Positions 9,604-21,139 are shown, counted from the first letter of the stretch. The stretch: DNA of 58,996 nucleotides from an uncultured Alphaproteobacteria bacterium (GCA_902530685.1 CACAAZ010000006.1:1-58996); one strand, 5' to 3'. Numbers and translations: made by a program. Notes: generated by a model not told the origin, from the sequence alone.

Positions 9604-10440
9604 ATGATTACAATAAATTCAATACTGGAGATAATAGATAAATACGAAAACTTTATTATTGATCAATGGGGGGTGATGCATGATGGAATTTATGGTTATA
9701 AACATGCAATTGAAACAATTGAATATCTTGAAAAAAAAAATAAAAATTTATTTATTATTTCTAATTCCTCTAAAAGACAAAAATCATCAGAAGACAGACT
9801 TCCTAAGTTAGGCTTTAAAAAAAATTCTTTTATAAATATCCTTACAAGCGGTGAAATGATTTGGCAGACGATAAATACAAAATATTTAAAATCAAAAGAT
9901 GTCAAAAAGTGTTTTCATATCTATGATGAAAGAAAAGAAGATGGACTATTATATAGAAAAGATTTAAATTTATCATTTGTTGAAAAAATTGGTGATGCTG
10001 ATTTTATTCTAGCTTGTACTCCATTTAGTAGTATGATGCCAATTGATTATATACCAATTTTAGAAAATGCAATTAATAGAAATTTAATTATGTATTGTGC
10101 CAATCCAGATTTTGAAACTATTGAAATAAATAATTCAAAAAATAATTTTTGTATGGGAGCTATTGCTGAAATATACAAGAAAATGGGAGGTAGAGTTGTA
10201 ATCCAAGGTAAGCCAGAAAAAATAATTTATTTGGAAACTACTAAATCTATGAATTTAAAAAAAAATAAAACTGTTGCAATTGGTGACTCTATATTCCATG
10301 ATATAAAAGGAGCTATAAATTTTTCTATTGATAGCATTTTAGTTAAATCTGGTATCCATAAAGACTTAAAAATAATTAAGAAGTTATGTAAAAATCATCA
10401 AATTTCACCAACATACATTATTGAAGATTTTAAGATTTAA
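9604..10440 (+). CDS. TIGR01459-like HAD class IIA hydrolase
   Basis: FIIDQWGVMHDG, ISNSSKR, VAIGDSIFHDIKGA. Confidence 0.8.
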   Translation: MITINSILEIIDKYENFIIDQWGVMHDGIYGYKHAIETIEYLEKKNKNLFIISNSSKRQKSSEDRLPKLGFKKNSFINILTSGEMIWQTINTKYLKSKDVKKCFHIYDERKEDGLLYRKDLNLSFVEKIGDADFILACTPFSSMMPIDYIPILENAINRNLIMYCANPDFETIEINNSKNNFCMGAIAEIYKKMGGRVVIQGKPEKIIYLETTKSMNLKKNKTVAIGDSIFHDIKGAINFSIDSILVKSGIHKDLKIIKKLCKNHQISPTYIIEDFKI

Positions 10441-10484
10441 GAATACTTGACAAAGCTTAATTTATATTTACTAGCATCAAAATT

Positions 10485-10766
10485 ATGTCAATGAGATGTG
10501 AATTAACTGGTAAATCTTTCCAAACTGGAAATAATGTAAGTCATGCCAAAAATAGAACAAAAAGAAGATTTAAACCAAATCTTCAAAACATATCTTTTTC
10601 AAGTGAGATTTTAGGACAATCTTTTCAATTAAAAGTAGCTGTAAGTACGATTAGAACTGTAGAAAAAAAAGGTGGACTTGATGAATTCTTAATTAATACG
10701 CCAAACTCAAAGCTACCTTTGAAAGCAAAAAAACTTAAAAAAACCATTCTCTCTAAATCCAATTAA
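10485..10766 (+). CDS. rpmB: 50S ribosomal protein L28
   Basis: RCELTGKSFQTGNNVSHAKNRTKRRFKPNLQ. Confidence 0.95.
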   Translation: MSMRCELTGKSFQTGNNVSHAKNRTKRRFKPNLQNISFSSEILGQSFQLKVAVSTIRTVEKKGGLDEFLINTPNSKLPLKAKKLKKTILSKSN

Positions 10767-10777
10767 ATTTTATTCAT

Positions 10778-11518
10778 ATGGGTTTTTTCTTTGATTTAAC
10801 TTTAACCTTAAATTCATTAAGTACAGAACTTATGTGGATAATAATGTTATTATTCTGCTTTATATCTATTCTTATATTCTTAAAATTATTTGGTTTTATT
10901 GGTATCTTTATTTATTCAGCTTTGGCGGTTATTGCTGGTAATATACAAGTTTTAAAAACAGTAGATTTTTTTTATTCACCTGAACCGGTAGCTTTAGGGA
11001 CCATTCTTTTTGCATCAACATTTTTATGTACTGATATTTTATCTGAATATTATGGCAAGGAAAAAGCTAGAATGAATATTTTAATTGGTTTCAGCGCATT
11101 CTTATTTATGACTTTATTAATGATAATTACTATTGGTTTTCAGCCATCAGATGCTGATTGGGTACAAGAGAGTTTGTCAAATGTATTTACTCCAATGACA
11201 AGATTTTTCATAGCTAGTATGATAGCATATTTAATAAGCCAATATTTTGATGTTTGGTTCTTTAACTATTTGAAACAAGTTTTATCGGGCAAGTCTCTTT
11301 GGTTAAGAAACAATTTATCTACAATTACCTCCTCTTTGGTTGATAACACTGTCTTTAGTATATTTGCTTGGATCTTATTAAATCCTGAACCAGTAAGTGT
11401 GTATAATGTCATAATGATTTATATTTTAGGCACATATCTTCTTAGAATATTTATAGCCCTACTTGACACTCCTTTTATTTATATAGCTAAGTTTTTTATC
11501 CCAAAAACTAATGACTAA
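10778..11518 (+). CDS. Queuosine precursor transporter (VUT/YhhQ family)
   Basis: Multi-TM; LGTILFASTFLCTDILSEYYGKEKAR and FDVWFFNYLKQ; directly upstream of tgt. Confidence 0.85.
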   Translation: MGFFFDLTLTLNSLSTELMWIIMLLFCFISILIFLKLFGFIGIFIYSALAVIAGNIQVLKTVDFFYSPEPVALGTILFASTFLCTDILSEYYGKEKARMNILIGFSAFLFMTLLMIITIGFQPSDADWVQESLSNVFTPMTRFFIASMIAYLISQYFDVWFFNYLKQVLSGKSLWLRNNLSTITSSLVDNTVFSIFAWILLNPEPVSVYNVIMIYILGTYLLRIFIALLDTPFIYIAKFFIPKTND

Positions 11519-12710
11519 CTTTTATTGGAAAGTTAAAAAAACAAATAAAAACAATAAAGCAAGAACAGGAAAAATTTCTACACCACATGGTGATATTGAA
11601 ACCCCAGCATTTATTTTTTGTGCAACAAAAGCTGCACTAAAATCTTTTAGTACACTTGAAGCAAAAAAAAATAATACACAAATTATACTATCCAATACAT
11701 ACCATTTAATGCTTCAGCCAGGCAGTGAGCTAGTAGCTCAACATGGAGGTCTTCATAAATTTACGGGTTGGGATGGGCCTATGTTAACAGATAGTGGTGG
11801 ATTTCAAATTTTTTCTCTTGGACATGGGTCAGTTGCTGATGAAATAAAAGGTCGAAAAACAAATTCAAAAAATAAAAAAACTTTAATAAATTTGAATGAA
11901 GAGGGCGCATTATTCAAGTCCTATATAGATGGCTCTACTCATATTTTATCTCCTGAAAAATCAATAGAGGTTCAAAGAAATCTTGGAGCAGATTTCATAT
12001 TAGTTTTTGATGAATGTACTCCCTATAATGTAGATAAAATATACACATCTGATTCTATGTTAAGAAGTCATAGATGGTCTTTAAGATCCATTAATGCATT
12101 TAATTCTAAACTTAATTATAATCCTAAAAATGGCTCAGCTGGTAGACAAGAAATGTATGGTATTATTCAAGGAGGGATTTATAGAGATTTAAGAGAAGAA
12201 AGCATTGAATTTAATACAAAAAAAATCAACACTTTTGGAATTGCTATTGGTGGAAGTTTAGGATCAAATAAAGATGAAATGAGAGATATAGTTCATTTTA
12301 CTTCTTCTAAATTAGATAATACTCGTCCAGTACATTTACTAGGTATAGGTGATCCAAGGGATATATGGGATTTTGTTGCAGATGGAATCGATACATTTGA
12401 TTGTGTAAGCCCAACTAGAATTGCTAGACACGGATCAGCTTTAGTTAAAGGTAAACAAGGAAAAATAAACTTAAAAAATGTTAAATATAAAAATAATTTA
12501 AACCCAATAGATAATGAATGTAATTGCTATACTTGTAAGAACTTTACACTGGCATATTTAAATCATCTTTTTTCTGCACAAGAATTACTAGGATTACAAC
12601 TTCTAACTAATCATAATATATATTTTATGAATAATCTTATGAAAGAAATTAGAAGATCAATTGATAACAATGATTTTGATAATGCGAAAAAGAAATGGTT
12701 AAATTCTTAA
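11511..12710 (+). CDS. tgt: tRNA-guanine transglycosylase
   Basis: [36 protein letters not shown]-x-C-x2-C zinc site [18 protein letters not shown]. Confidence 0.95.
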   Translation: MTNFYWKVKKTNKNNKARTGKISTPHGDIETPAFIFCATKAALKSFSTLEAKKNNTQIILSNTYHLMLQPGSELVAQHGGLHKFTGWDGPMLTDSGGFQIFSLGHGSVADEIKGRKTNSKNKKTLINLNEEGALFKSYIDGSTHILSPEKSIEVQRNLGADFILVFDECTPYNVDKIYTSDSMLRSHRWSLRSINAFNSKLNYNPKNGSAGRQEMYGIIQGGIYRDLREESIEFNTKKINTFGIAIGGSLGSNKDEMRDIVHFTSSKLDNTRPVHLLGIGDPRDIWDFVADGIDTFDCVSPTRIARHGSALVKGKQGKINLKNVKYKNNLNPIDNECNCYTCKNFTLAYLNHLFSAQELLGLQLLTNHNIYFMNNLMKEIRRSIDNNDFDNAKKKWLNS

Positions 12711-14482
12711 TTATCTAAATGAAAAGTAGCAGATAATTGATTTAGTAATACTTCGCCTAACTGATCGACATCCATTATTGTTACAGCTTTACTATAGTAT
12801 CTTGAAACATCATGCCCAATTCCTATAGCAATTAATTCAATTTCATCTTTTTTTTCAATTTCACCAATTATATCTCTTAAATTTTTTTCTAGATAATTAC
12901 CTGGATTTACAGAAAGTGTTGAGTCATCAACTGGAGCACCATCGCTTATAACAATAAGAATTTTTCTTTTTTCCTTTCGAAAAGATAATCTATTATAAGC
13001 CCATGATAAAGCTTCTCCATCGACATTTTCCTTCAAAATTCCCTCTTTCAATAATAGGCCTAAATTTTTCTTTGATCTCCTCCATGGTGAGTCTGCAGAT
13101 TTATAGATAATATGTCTTAGATCATTTAACCTGCCTGGATTAGAAGGCTTTCCATTTTTGATCCATTTTTCTCTAGATTTACCTCCCTTCCAAGCTTTGG
13201 TTGTAAACCCTAATATTTCAGATTTAATTAAGCATCTTTCCAATGTTTTTGCTAAAATATCCGAACAAAGGGCTGCAACCGTAATTGGTCTGCCTCTCAT
13301 TGAACCAGAATTATCAATTAAAAGACTCACAATAGTATCTTTAAATTCAACTTCCTTTTCTATTTTGTAGCTTAATTTATTATTTGGATTAGCAATTATT
13401 TTAGCTAATCTTGAAGTATCAAGAAAACCCTCTTCCATATTAAAATCCCAATGGCGATTTTGCTGCGCTAAAAGTTTTCTTTGTAGTCTGTTGGCAATTT
13501 TAACAATTAGTGGTTGAAAGGAAAATACTTGTTGATCAAGATTTCTCCTAAGTTTCTCCAATTCTTTGATATCACAAAGTTCTTCAGCGTTAATAATTTC
13601 ATCAAAATTATAATCATAAACTTTATAATTCTCTAAATTCTCTAAAATTTTTCTATCTGGTAAATAATCTAGTTCAGTATCCCCGCTTTCTTCTCCCATA
13701 TCATCATTTTCTTCTAATGAAACTGACTGCTCAACAGTTGTTTCACTTGTTTGCATTTCAATATTTGACTCTGTGTGTTCATCATTTTTTTGTTCATCAT
13801 TATTTTCATTATCTTGATCTTCCTCATTTTGATTAATATTTTCGTTCTGAGTATTGTTTACACTGCTATTAAGTAATCCAAGTTCGTCTAGTTTTTCAAC
13901 TACTGTAGATGTATATTTTTCCTGATTATGTAGACATTTTTTTAGATCTATAAAAAAGTTTGAATAATTTTTTTTTAATTTTTCTTTTACAATATTTTTA
14001 AAACTACTATTACTTTCACCTAAATCTACACCAACAATTTCTTCAAATGCTACGTTTTTAAATGCTTTAATTAATAAATTTTGATCTTTTTTAGTATTTC
14101 CAATTTTAAGATCTCTAATATACTTATTCTTTAGATTTTTTTGTATTCCCTTGAATTCGCTACTACCTATTGCTTCTACTCGTGCTTGTTCCAAAACATT
14201 AATTATTTCGTTTGATAACTCATCTTGATTTAAAAAGTTTTGGTGTATGTCTTTTGAATGTAATCTGAACTCTAATGCAAAAGAGTCTGCTTCAGCTCTT
14301 AAATATTCTAGATTATTTTTGAAATTTTCAATTTTTGGTTCAGTTAAGTTTATTGTGTTACCAATAATTGAGGGATTTTCTTTCACAAAATTAATCTCTA
14401 TATCTTCTTTTTTTCCTATAGATTTTATTGTTGCACTTAAAGACTTTTTAAAATCTTCAATAATTTCATTATTCTTTGACAT
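12707..14482 (-). CDS. cobT: Cobaltochelatase CobT-like protein (C-terminal VWA domain with MIDAS)
   Basis: [33 protein letters not shown]; acidic Asn/Glu-rich linker; adjacent to CobS. Confidence 0.88.
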   Translation of the reverse strand: MSKNNEIIEDFKKSLSATIKSIGKKEDIEINFVKENPSIIGNTINLTEPKIENFKNNLEYLRAEADSFALEFRLHSKDIHQNFLNQDELSNEIINVLEQARVEAIGSSEFKGIQKNLKNKYIRDLKIGNTKKDQNLLIKAFKNVAFEEIVGVDLGESNSSFKNIVKEKLKKNYSNFFIDLKKCLHNQEKYTSTVVEKLDELGLLNSSVNNTQNENINQNEEDQDNENNDEQKNDEHTESNIEMQTSETTVEQSVSLEENDDMGEESGDTELDYLPDRKILENLENYKVYDYNFDEIINAEELCDIKELEKLRRNLDQQVFSFQPLIVKIANRLQRKLLAQQNRHWDFNMEEGFLDTSRLAKIIANPNNKLSYKIEKEVEFKDTIVSLLIDNSGSMRGRPITVAALCSDILAKTLERCLIKSEILGFTTKAWKGGKSREKWIKNGKPSNPGRLNDLRHIIYKSADSPWRRSKKNLGLLLKEGILKENVDGEALSWAYNRLSFRKEKRKILIVISDGAPVDDSTLSVNPGNYLEKNLRDIIGEIEKKDEIELIAIGIGHDVSRYYSKAVTIMDVDQLGEVLLNQLSATFHLDN

Positions 14483-15452
14483 TAACTACCTTAGCATCAG
14501 TAATATCAATCCCAAATGACCTTTGAAAATATTCCTGTAAGATAGATCTCTCCATTTCATCACATCTATTTAAAAAAGATAGTTTAAAAGAATATTCTAT
14601 ATCATTGAATAGAAGATAATTTTCTGCCCAAGTCAATACAGTTCTTGGACTCATAACAGTTGAAACATCGCCATTAATGAAACCTGATCTAGAAAGATCT
14701 GCAGTAGCTACCATGCATTTAACGATGTCTTTGCCATCCTTATTATTAAGTTTTTTTACTTTACTTAAGATAATATTTATTTCTTGCTTGTTACTAAGGT
14801 AATTTAAGGTTGATACAATATTCCATCTATCCATTTGACCTTGGTTTATTTGTTGAGTACCATGATACAAACCAGATGTATCACCAAGACCAACAGTGTT
14901 TGCTGTAGCAAACAACCTAAAAAATTTGTGAGGTTTGATTACTCTTGATTGATCCAGTAGAGTTAATTTACCTTCTGACTCTAAAATACGTTGAATTACA
15001 AACATTACATCTGGCCTGCCTGCATCATACTCATCAAACACTAAAGCTACAGGATTTTTGTATGACCAAGGAAGTATGCCATCCTGAAACTCTGTCACCT
15101 GTTTATTATCATTTAGTACAATAGCATCTTTGCCAATCAAATCTATCCTACTGATGTGACTATCTAAATTAATTCTAATACATGGCCAATTAAGTCTGGC
15201 TGCTACTTGCTCAATATGAGTAGATTTACCAGTTCCATGGTATCCTTGAATCAAAACTCTTCTATTAGAAGAAAAACCAGCAAGTATTGAAAGAGTTGTC
15301 ATTGGATCAAAAATGTATGTTTGATCTATTTCTGGTACGTGTTCAGTTTTTTCTTCAAACTTATAAACCTCAAACTCACAGGAAACCCCAAATATTTCTT
15401 TGGGATCAATTTTGATATTAGGAGATATTTCTATATTTTTTTTATCAGTCAT
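14469..15452 (-). CDS. cobS: Cobaltochelatase CobS-like AAA+ ATPase
   Basis: Walker [44 protein letters not shown] Walker B region. Confidence 0.92.
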   Translation of the reverse strand: MTDKKNIEISPNIKIDPKEIFGVSCEFEVYKFEEKTEHVPEIDQTYIFDPMTTLSILAGFSSNRRVLIQGYHGTGKSTHIEQVAARLNWPCIRINLDSHISRIDLIGKDAIVLNDNKQVTEFQDGILPWSYKNPVALVFDEYDAGRPDVMFVIQRILESEGKLTLLDQSRVIKPHKFFRLFATANTVGLGDTSGLYHGTQQINQGQMDRWNIVSTLNYLSNKQEINIILSKVKKLNNKDGKDIVKCMVATADLSRSGFINGDVSTVMSPRTVLTWAENYLLFNDIEYSFKLSFLNRCDEMERSILQEYFQRSFGIDITDAKVVNVKE

Positions 15453-16032
15453 TTTTAAATTTTTTTAAAAGTATTTTGTACGAGTTATTTATTTCCTTAA
15501 ACTTCTCTTCTGCTTTTTTATCGTTACCATTTACATCAGGGTGAAATATTTTCACTAGTTTTTTGTAAGTTTTTTTAATTTTATCCAACGTCAATGGTAG
15601 ATCTAGATTGAATAATGATAGAGCTTTATTTTCTTCTTTAGTAAGATTTTCATCAACCAGCTTATTTCTGAAGTAATTATTCTCTCGTTCATTTGAATTT
15701 AAATCATTCATTTCTTCGCTAAAAAAATTGTTAATTTGATCCATTACTTTGCGATAATTTCCCTTTAATGGCCAAGATGGCCTGTTCCAAATAATATCTT
15801 CTCTCATTGAATTCTCAATTTCATTAACTGATAACCCTTTATAAAAATCCCATGATTTGTTGTATTCCTTAATATGCTCCATACAAAAATAATAATATTG
15901 ATTTAACAAAACTCTTGATTTTGGTGCTTTAAACTTGCCTTCGCTATTACAATCTTTGTTATCACATTTTCTAAAAAATGTTTTTTCCCACGAAAGACTA
16001 TTTTTATTAATATCTATTTTATGTTTACCCAC
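15445..16032 (-). CDS. J domain-containing protein (likely GTG start VGKHKID; the longer ORF overlaps BolA)
   Basis: C-terminal LPLTLDKIKKTYKKLVKIFHPDVNGNDKKAEEKFKEINNSYKIL with HPD motif. Confidence 0.8.
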   Translation of the reverse strand: MGKHKIDINKNSLSWEKTFFRKCDNKDCNSEGKFKAPKSRVLLNQYYYFCMEHIKEYNKSWDFYKGLSVNEIENSMREDIIWNRPSWPLKGNYRKVMDQINNFFSEEMNDLNSNERENNYFRNKLVDENLTKEENKALSLFNLDLPLTLDKIKKTYKKLVKIFHPDVNGNDKKAEEKFKEINNSYKILLKKFKND

Positions 16033-16055
16033 AAGTATTATATAGTTTAAAAATA

Positions 16056-16310
16056 ATGAATCGTAAGCAAAGAATTGATAAAATATTATCAAATAAATTT
16101 GATAATTTTTTATTAGAAATTATTGACAATTCAAATTTGCATAAGGGCCATAATAATTTTACTGGCAGTGGCGAAACTCATATTAAGATCATCTTGACAA
16201 AAAAAGATAATTCTGAATTTAATAGATTAAAAATTCATAGGATTATCAATAGCTCACTTGAAGAAGAATTCAAAAGTGGTTTACATTCTTTAGAAATTAA
16301 AATTAATTAA
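16056..16310 (+). CDS. BolA family protein
   Basis: ETHIKIILTKKDNSEFNRLKIHRIINSSLEEEFKSGLHSLEIKI. Confidence 0.85.
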   Translation: MNRKQRIDKILSNKFDNFLLEIIDNSNLHKGHNNFTGSGETHIKIILTKKDNSEFNRLKIHRIINSSLEEEFKSGLHSLEIKIN

Positions 16311-17550
16311 TTTTTGAAATTTCAACCTTAGATATTTGTTTCTTTGAATGTGATAAAATCTTGTAAGTAAAAAAATTATCATTAAATAATTCTCCATATG
16401 AAGGTATTTTTTTTGACATATCTAAAATATATCCGGCTATTGTAGAAGACTCAATTTCTGGTGGATCTAAATCAAAACTTTTATACAAATCTCTAATATT
16501 TTTTTCACCATTAATTATCATCTTACCATAGTTATTTAGTTTAAAATCATTTTCTGGCACATCAATTTCATCTACAATTTCTCCAACTATTTCTTCAATA
16601 ATATCCTCTAAGGTTATTAATCCAAGTAATTCACCAAATTCATCAACAACAAATGCTAAGTGCTCTTTTCTTTTTTTAAATTCTACTAATTGTTCTAATA
16701 GATTTGTAGTTTCAGGAATAAACCATGGATTAGAAATTTTATCAAAAATAATTTCTTTTGATTCATTATGATTTTTTAAATCTACATTTAAAGTTCTAAC
16801 ATTCAATAAACCAATTATATTTTCAGGATTATCTTTCCAAAATGGAATACGTGTATACCTAGAATTATTTATTTTATTAATTATCTCGTTAGTATTTAAA
16901 GATGAGTCTATTGAGTAAATATTTTTTCTATGAGTAAAAATTTCTTCAACTGCTATATCATTTAATTGAAGTATGCTTTGTAGCATATCTTTTTCTTGTT
17001 CATAATCTGGATTTGAAGTCTTATACAGATCAATTACACCTTTTAATTCTTCTTCTGATTGAAGATCATTATTTTTTATATCATTTTCATTTTTTCTAAA
17101 AATTAATCTAACAATTAAATTAATTACAAATACAAATATAAATAAAATTTTATTTAAATAATAAATAATAGGAGAAATTAATAATGCGGTTCTATTTGGT
17201 CTATTGATAGCATAAGTTTTAGGTAGAACTTCAGCAAATATTACAATAACAACTGTCATTATCAGCGTCGCATAAAAAATACCTTCTACTCCAAAAAGGT
17301 CATAAAAAAATGCTGTGGCTAATGACGATGCTAAAATATTAACCAAATTGTTTGATAGTAGTAATGTCGATATTACATTGTCTTTTTTATCAAGCAGTTC
17401 AAGTACATAACCTGCTCTTTTACTACCTTTTTTTTTCTTATAAAGAATTCTTGCTTTAGAAGTTGCTGTAATTGCTGTTTCAGATCCAGATAAAAAACCT
17501 GAAAGAATTATTAGTAATATTAAAAGAAATAATAAAATTAAAGATGTCAC
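16303..17550 (-). CDS. HlyC/CorC family transporter (DUF21/CNNM, CBS pair, CorC_HlyC)
   Basis: N-terminal TM domain LSGFLSGSETAITATSKARI; CBS domains; FVVDEFGELLGLITLEDIIEEIVGEI. Confidence 0.92.
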   Translation of the reverse strand: MTSLILLFLLILLIILSGFLSGSETAITATSKARILYKKKKGSKRAGYVLELLDKKDNVISTLLLSNNLVNILASSLATAFFYDLFGVEGIFYATLIMTVVIVIFAEVLPKTYAINRPNRTALLISPIIYYLNKILFIFVFVINLIVRLIFRKNENDIKNNDLQSEEELKGVIDLYKTSNPDYEQEKDMLQSILQLNDIAVEEIFTHRKNIYSIDSSLNTNEIINKINNSRYTRIPFWKDNPENIIGLLNVRTLNVDLKNHNESKEIIFDKISNPWFIPETTNLLEQLVEFKKRKEHLAFVVDEFGELLGLITLEDIIEEIVGEIVDEIDVPENDFKLNNYGKMIINGEKNIRDLYKSFDLDPPEIESSTIAGYILDMSKKIPSYGELFNDNFFTYKILSHSKKQISKVEISKIN

Positions 17551-17553
17551 AGA

Positions 17554-18621
17554 TTAAATGTTTTGAATTATTTTGTTAACTAATCTAATGTCGATATTTC
17601 TTGCAAAGAAAGATCTACCAATGTTTTTTAATAAAACCAAATTCAATTTACCATGTAAATTTTTTTTATCTTTTTGTATAATTGAAATTAATTTTTTATT
17701 ATAAATATTTTTATCTAAAATTTTTAATTCTGCTTTTTTAAAATGTTCCAAAATTTTAATCAAATCATTTTTTGATAAATATCCCAACTTATTTGAGATC
17801 TTTGCTTCAGTTACTATGCCTATTGAAACAGCTTCACCATGGTTTATTTTTTTATAATTATAAAAGGTTTCTAGAGAATGCCCAATACTATGTCCAAAAT
17901 TTAACATTGCTCTAGAATTTTTATTAATTAAATTTTCTCTCGAGTCTTTTTGTACATACCATAATTTGATCTTTAAAGATCTAAAAATTGCCTTTTCTAA
18001 AATTGGGGTATTTAGATTAAAAATTTTAATATAATTATTTTCGAGCCATTTAAAAAACTTAATATCTCTGATTAATGCATGCTTTATGATTTCTACATAA
18101 CCTGACTTAATTTCTCTTTTCGGCAAGGTTTTTAAAAAATTTACATCAATTATTACTTCACTTGGATTATAGAATGTGCCTATCAAATTTTTTCCATACT
18201 TTGAATTAACTCCATTTTTACCACCGATTGAGCTATCCACTTGGGATAAAAGTGTTGTTGGAATTAATTTATAATCGATACCTCTTAGTATTGTGCTTGC
18301 AACAAAACCACAAAGATCTCCAAGAGTTCCCCCTCCAATACAAACTAAAATACAATTTCTATCAATATTTTTAATTAGTAACTTTTCACAAATTTTTTGA
18401 TAAAAGTTAATATTTTTAATATTTTCACCACACTTTAAGTAAATTAGATTAGTATTTTCATTTAATTGAATGTTTAATAATTTTTTTACATTTATATCGA
18501 TAACATAAAAAACTTTTCTATTTTGATTAGATAATAATTTAAGATATTTTGATGTAAAGTTTTTTTTAATAATAATGCTAGTATTTGAGAAATCATTTTT
18601 AAATTTAATTTTGTTATTCAT
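17554..18621 (-). CDS. aroB: 3-dehydroquinate synthase
   Basis: GGGTLGDLCGFVASTILRGIDYKLIPTTLLSQVDSSIGGKNGVN; NFGHSIGHSLE. Confidence 0.95.
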   Translation of the reverse strand: MNNKIKFKNDFSNTSIIIKKNFTSKYLKLLSNQNRKVFYVIDINVKKLLNIQLNENTNLIYLKCGENIKNINFYQKICEKLLIKNIDRNCILVCIGGGTLGDLCGFVASTILRGIDYKLIPTTLLSQVDSSIGGKNGVNSKYGKNLIGTFYNPSEVIIDVNFLKTLPKREIKSGYVEIIKHALIRDIKFFKWLENNYIKIFNLNTPILEKAIFRSLKIKLWYVQKDSRENLINKNSRAMLNFGHSIGHSLETFYNYKKINHGEAVSIGIVTEAKISNKLGYLSKNDLIKILEHFKKAELKILDKNIYNKKLISIIQKDKKNLHGKLNLVLLKNIGRSFFARNIDIRLVNKIIQNI

Positions 18622-19144
18622 ATCTTATTATTTCTGACTTTATTTTTCTAACTAATTCTTTTCTATCAAGATTATTACTTAATACTAAATCACATTTTTT
18701 ATAGTACTTAATTCTTTCTTTATATAAGTTTTCTAATGTCTTTTTTTTATCTTTATTATCTAATAATGGCCTTTTATTTGAATGTTTAATCCTATTTAAA
18801 ATTATATCAATATCAACATTCAAAAAAATTGAACAAGAATTTTCTTTAATAGTATTTCTAATATTTTTATTTAATATACTTCCACCTCCCAGAGAAATTA
18901 CGCAGTCTATTTTTTTAAGCACTTTAACACAGATTTTTTCCTCTAAGTTTCTAAAATAGACTTCACCATATTTTTTAAATATTGAATTTATGCTCACACC
19001 AGCTTCTTTTTCAATTTCATAATCTGTGTCAATAAAATTTGTATTTAAAGCCCTACTTAAATCTCTACCAATTACAGATTTACCAGAACCCATAAGACCA
19101 ATCAAACAGAGGTTTTTAACAGTTTTCTTTTTAAAATTTAACAT
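18614..19144 (-). CDS. aroK: Shikimate kinase
   Basis: GLMGSGKSVIGRDLSRALNTNFIDTDYEIE; ISLGGGSILN; R-P-L-L motif. Confidence 0.93.
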   Translation of the reverse strand: MLNFKKKTVKNLCLIGLMGSGKSVIGRDLSRALNTNFIDTDYEIEKEAGVSINSIFKKYGEVYFRNLEEKICVKVLKKIDCVISLGGGSILNKNIRNTIKENSCSIFLNVDIDIILNRIKHSNKRPLLDNKDKKKTLENLYKERIKYYKKCDLVLSNNLDRKELVRKIKSEIIRYE

Positions 19145-19244
19145 TTTTTATAATCTTCTTATTATTGACAAAGTTGTATTACATTAAGAAATGACTTAAA
19201 AAAATTATATAATTCTATATTAGTCTTATTTTTAAAAAATATAT

Positions 19245-19373
19245 ATGAAAAACAAATACTTTTTATATTTTTCTTTAACGATCGTCTTAATTTTTTCTAT
19301 TGGACTTTATTTTATTCATATTCCTGCGCCTAGTACTACTATAATTGAAAAGTATACAATAAATTTAAAATGA
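19245..19373 (+). CDS. 42-aa putative single-pass membrane protein (smORF, absent from ORF track)
   Basis: ATG...TGA: MKNKYFLYFSLTIVLIFSIGLYFIHIPAPSTTIIEKYTINLK; ATGA overlap with the next gene. Confidence 0.55.
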   Translation: MKNKYFLYFSLTIVLIFSIGLYFIHIPAPSTTIIEKYTINLK

Positions 19374-21139
19374 AAACTCTTATAATTTTTTTAATTTTTT
19401 TTCCTTTAACTTTTTATTTAAAAGCTGTTGAAGTAATAGATCTGCATCTAAATAAAAGCATTGATCAAATGGTTCTTGATGAAATTAGTGGTAATAAAAT
19501 AGAAAAAGAAGAAGATATAGAAATACTTGATTCTGATGTACCAGTAGAAACAAATCAAAATCAAATAACTTCAAGTGAAAATGATAATATTGAGGTGATA
19601 GAAATAGAAGAAGAAAAAACATTTTTAGATAATTATACTTCTGATCAAGTAAATAAAATCCTCAACAATTTAACAAATATTAAATCTAAATTACTACAAA
19701 ATGAATTAAACGATTTTATATTTAATTTAGAATTAGATTATGAGAAGGAAAATGACAGAAATATATTTTTTCATATAGTTGATTATTATTATAAGATTGG
19801 AGATATTTCAAAATCCTACTCTCTAATTAAATCGAGAAATATTGAAGATGATGAGAATATTAATTTCTACCACTTCTTAGAAATTAATTATTTATTATCT
19901 ACATCGCAATTAGAAAATGCCTGTAACTTTAAAGAAATAATCAGTACAGATCTGAATTCATTCAATAATTACATTGATAAAATTGAAATATTTTGTTTAA
20001 TTTTAGAAGGTAAAAAATCTGAAGCCAATCTTCTTAATTCGATAATGTTGGAAACAGAAGCGTCTCTTGATCAAAATTTTCAAAATCTTATGTCAGTATT
20101 GATTGATGAAAATGGATACGCAAATTCAGATCAATATTTATCCTTAGACAATTTAAATTTTGATTTAGTGTTTTTATATAGTGCTATGGCTAGAATAGCA
20201 GAAATACCTTTAAACAAAGAATTTTTAAAAGTTGATCCACTGAATCTAGCTATTCCAATAATATTAAATAAGTCAACTCCTATTAACTTAAGATTAAAAG
20301 CTGCAAATCATAGCTTTATTAATAATTTAATATCTATAGATAGTCTTGCAGCTCTTTATCAATCTGTCGATTTCAATTCAAATGAATTGAACAATCCAAA
20401 CGAAACAATAAAAAAACTATCAGATAAAGTAGAGCTTATCATGGCGTATCATTTTCAATATATAAATATTCAAATTTTTCCAACTGAGAGACTAAAAGCT
20501 TTAATTGATTTTTGGGATTTTGCTAAAGTAAATAAAATAGAAAATATTGCTTACTCACTTTCTAATAAAATAATTGATTCAATAGAAATTAAGCAAGATC
20601 ACTTAGACTATTCTCCTCAAATAGCTATTTCATACATTAATAATAAAAATTTAGAAAAAGCAACAAAATGGATCGATTTTTATGAAAAAAATAATGGTGT
20701 TGATGATCGTAGTACGTTTGTAAAACTTTTAATCAATATAAACTCAACAAATGAAGTAAGCACAATTATTGACAGTATTAATTTAAATTATGAAACACTA
20801 ATTCAATTTAAAGGAAAAAATAATGAAGAACTATTTTTTGTCCTATATTCAATTTTTGATCAGAATAATCAAAAAAAACTTGTTGAAGATTTTGAAAATA
20901 TTTTTGATAGTAGACCAACAATATCTTTGTTTATTTCAGAAAATATTGAAAGCGCTATTAAGAACTCTGACCAAAACAAATTCTTAATTTATTCAATTAT
21001 TTCCTTGAATAATATGCAGTGGAAAGAAATACCACCGTCTCATTTGAAGTTATTATTGGAGGGTTTTTTAATTTATAAAAATGGATCAATCATAAAAGAA
21101 ATTATATTAGAAATATTTGAAAATTATCAATTGATATAA
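19370..21139 (+). CDS. Putative exported alpha-helical repeat protein, unknown function
   Basis: Signal peptide-like N-terminus, acidic linker, long helical body; ATGA/TAATG couplings with smORF and accA. Confidence 0.7.
   Translation: MKTLIIFLIFFPLTFYLKAVEVIDLHLNKSIDQMVLDEISGNKIEKEEDIEILDSDVPVETNQNQITSSENDNIEVIEIEEEKTFLDNYTSDQVNKILNNLTNIKSKLLQNELNDFIFNLELDYEKENDRNIFFHIVDYYYKIGDISKSYSLIKSRNIEDDENINFYHFLEINYLLSTSQLENACNFKEIISTDLNSFNNYIDKIEIFCLILEGKKSEANLLNSIMLETEASLDQNFQNLMSVLIDENGYANSDQYLSLDNLNFDLVFLYSAMARIAEIPLNKEFLKVDPLNLAIPIILNKSTPINLRLKAANHSFINNLISIDSLAALYQSVDFNSNELNNPNETIKKLSDKVELIMAYHFQYINIQIFPTERLKALIDFWDFAKVNKIENIAYSLSNKIIDSIEIKQDHLDYSPQIAISYINNKNLEKATKWIDFYEKNNGVDDRSTFVKLLININSTNEVSTIIDSINLNYETLIQFKGKNNEELFFVLYSIFDQNNQKKLVEDFENIFDSRPTISLFISENIESAIKNSDQNKFLIYSIISLNNMQWKEIPPSHLKLLLEGFLIYKNGSIIKEIILEIFENYQLI

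Noticed and set aside
9731-9740. A10 homopolymer in the HAD hydrolase gene as another frameshift site
   Set aside because: Reading frame and family motifs continue intact through the tract, so no frameshift is implied.
10441-10484. TTGACA plus AT-rich -10 upstream of rpmB as an annotated promoter
   Set aside because: The -35 match is good but no convincing -10 at proper spacing; not specific enough in this AT-rich sequence.
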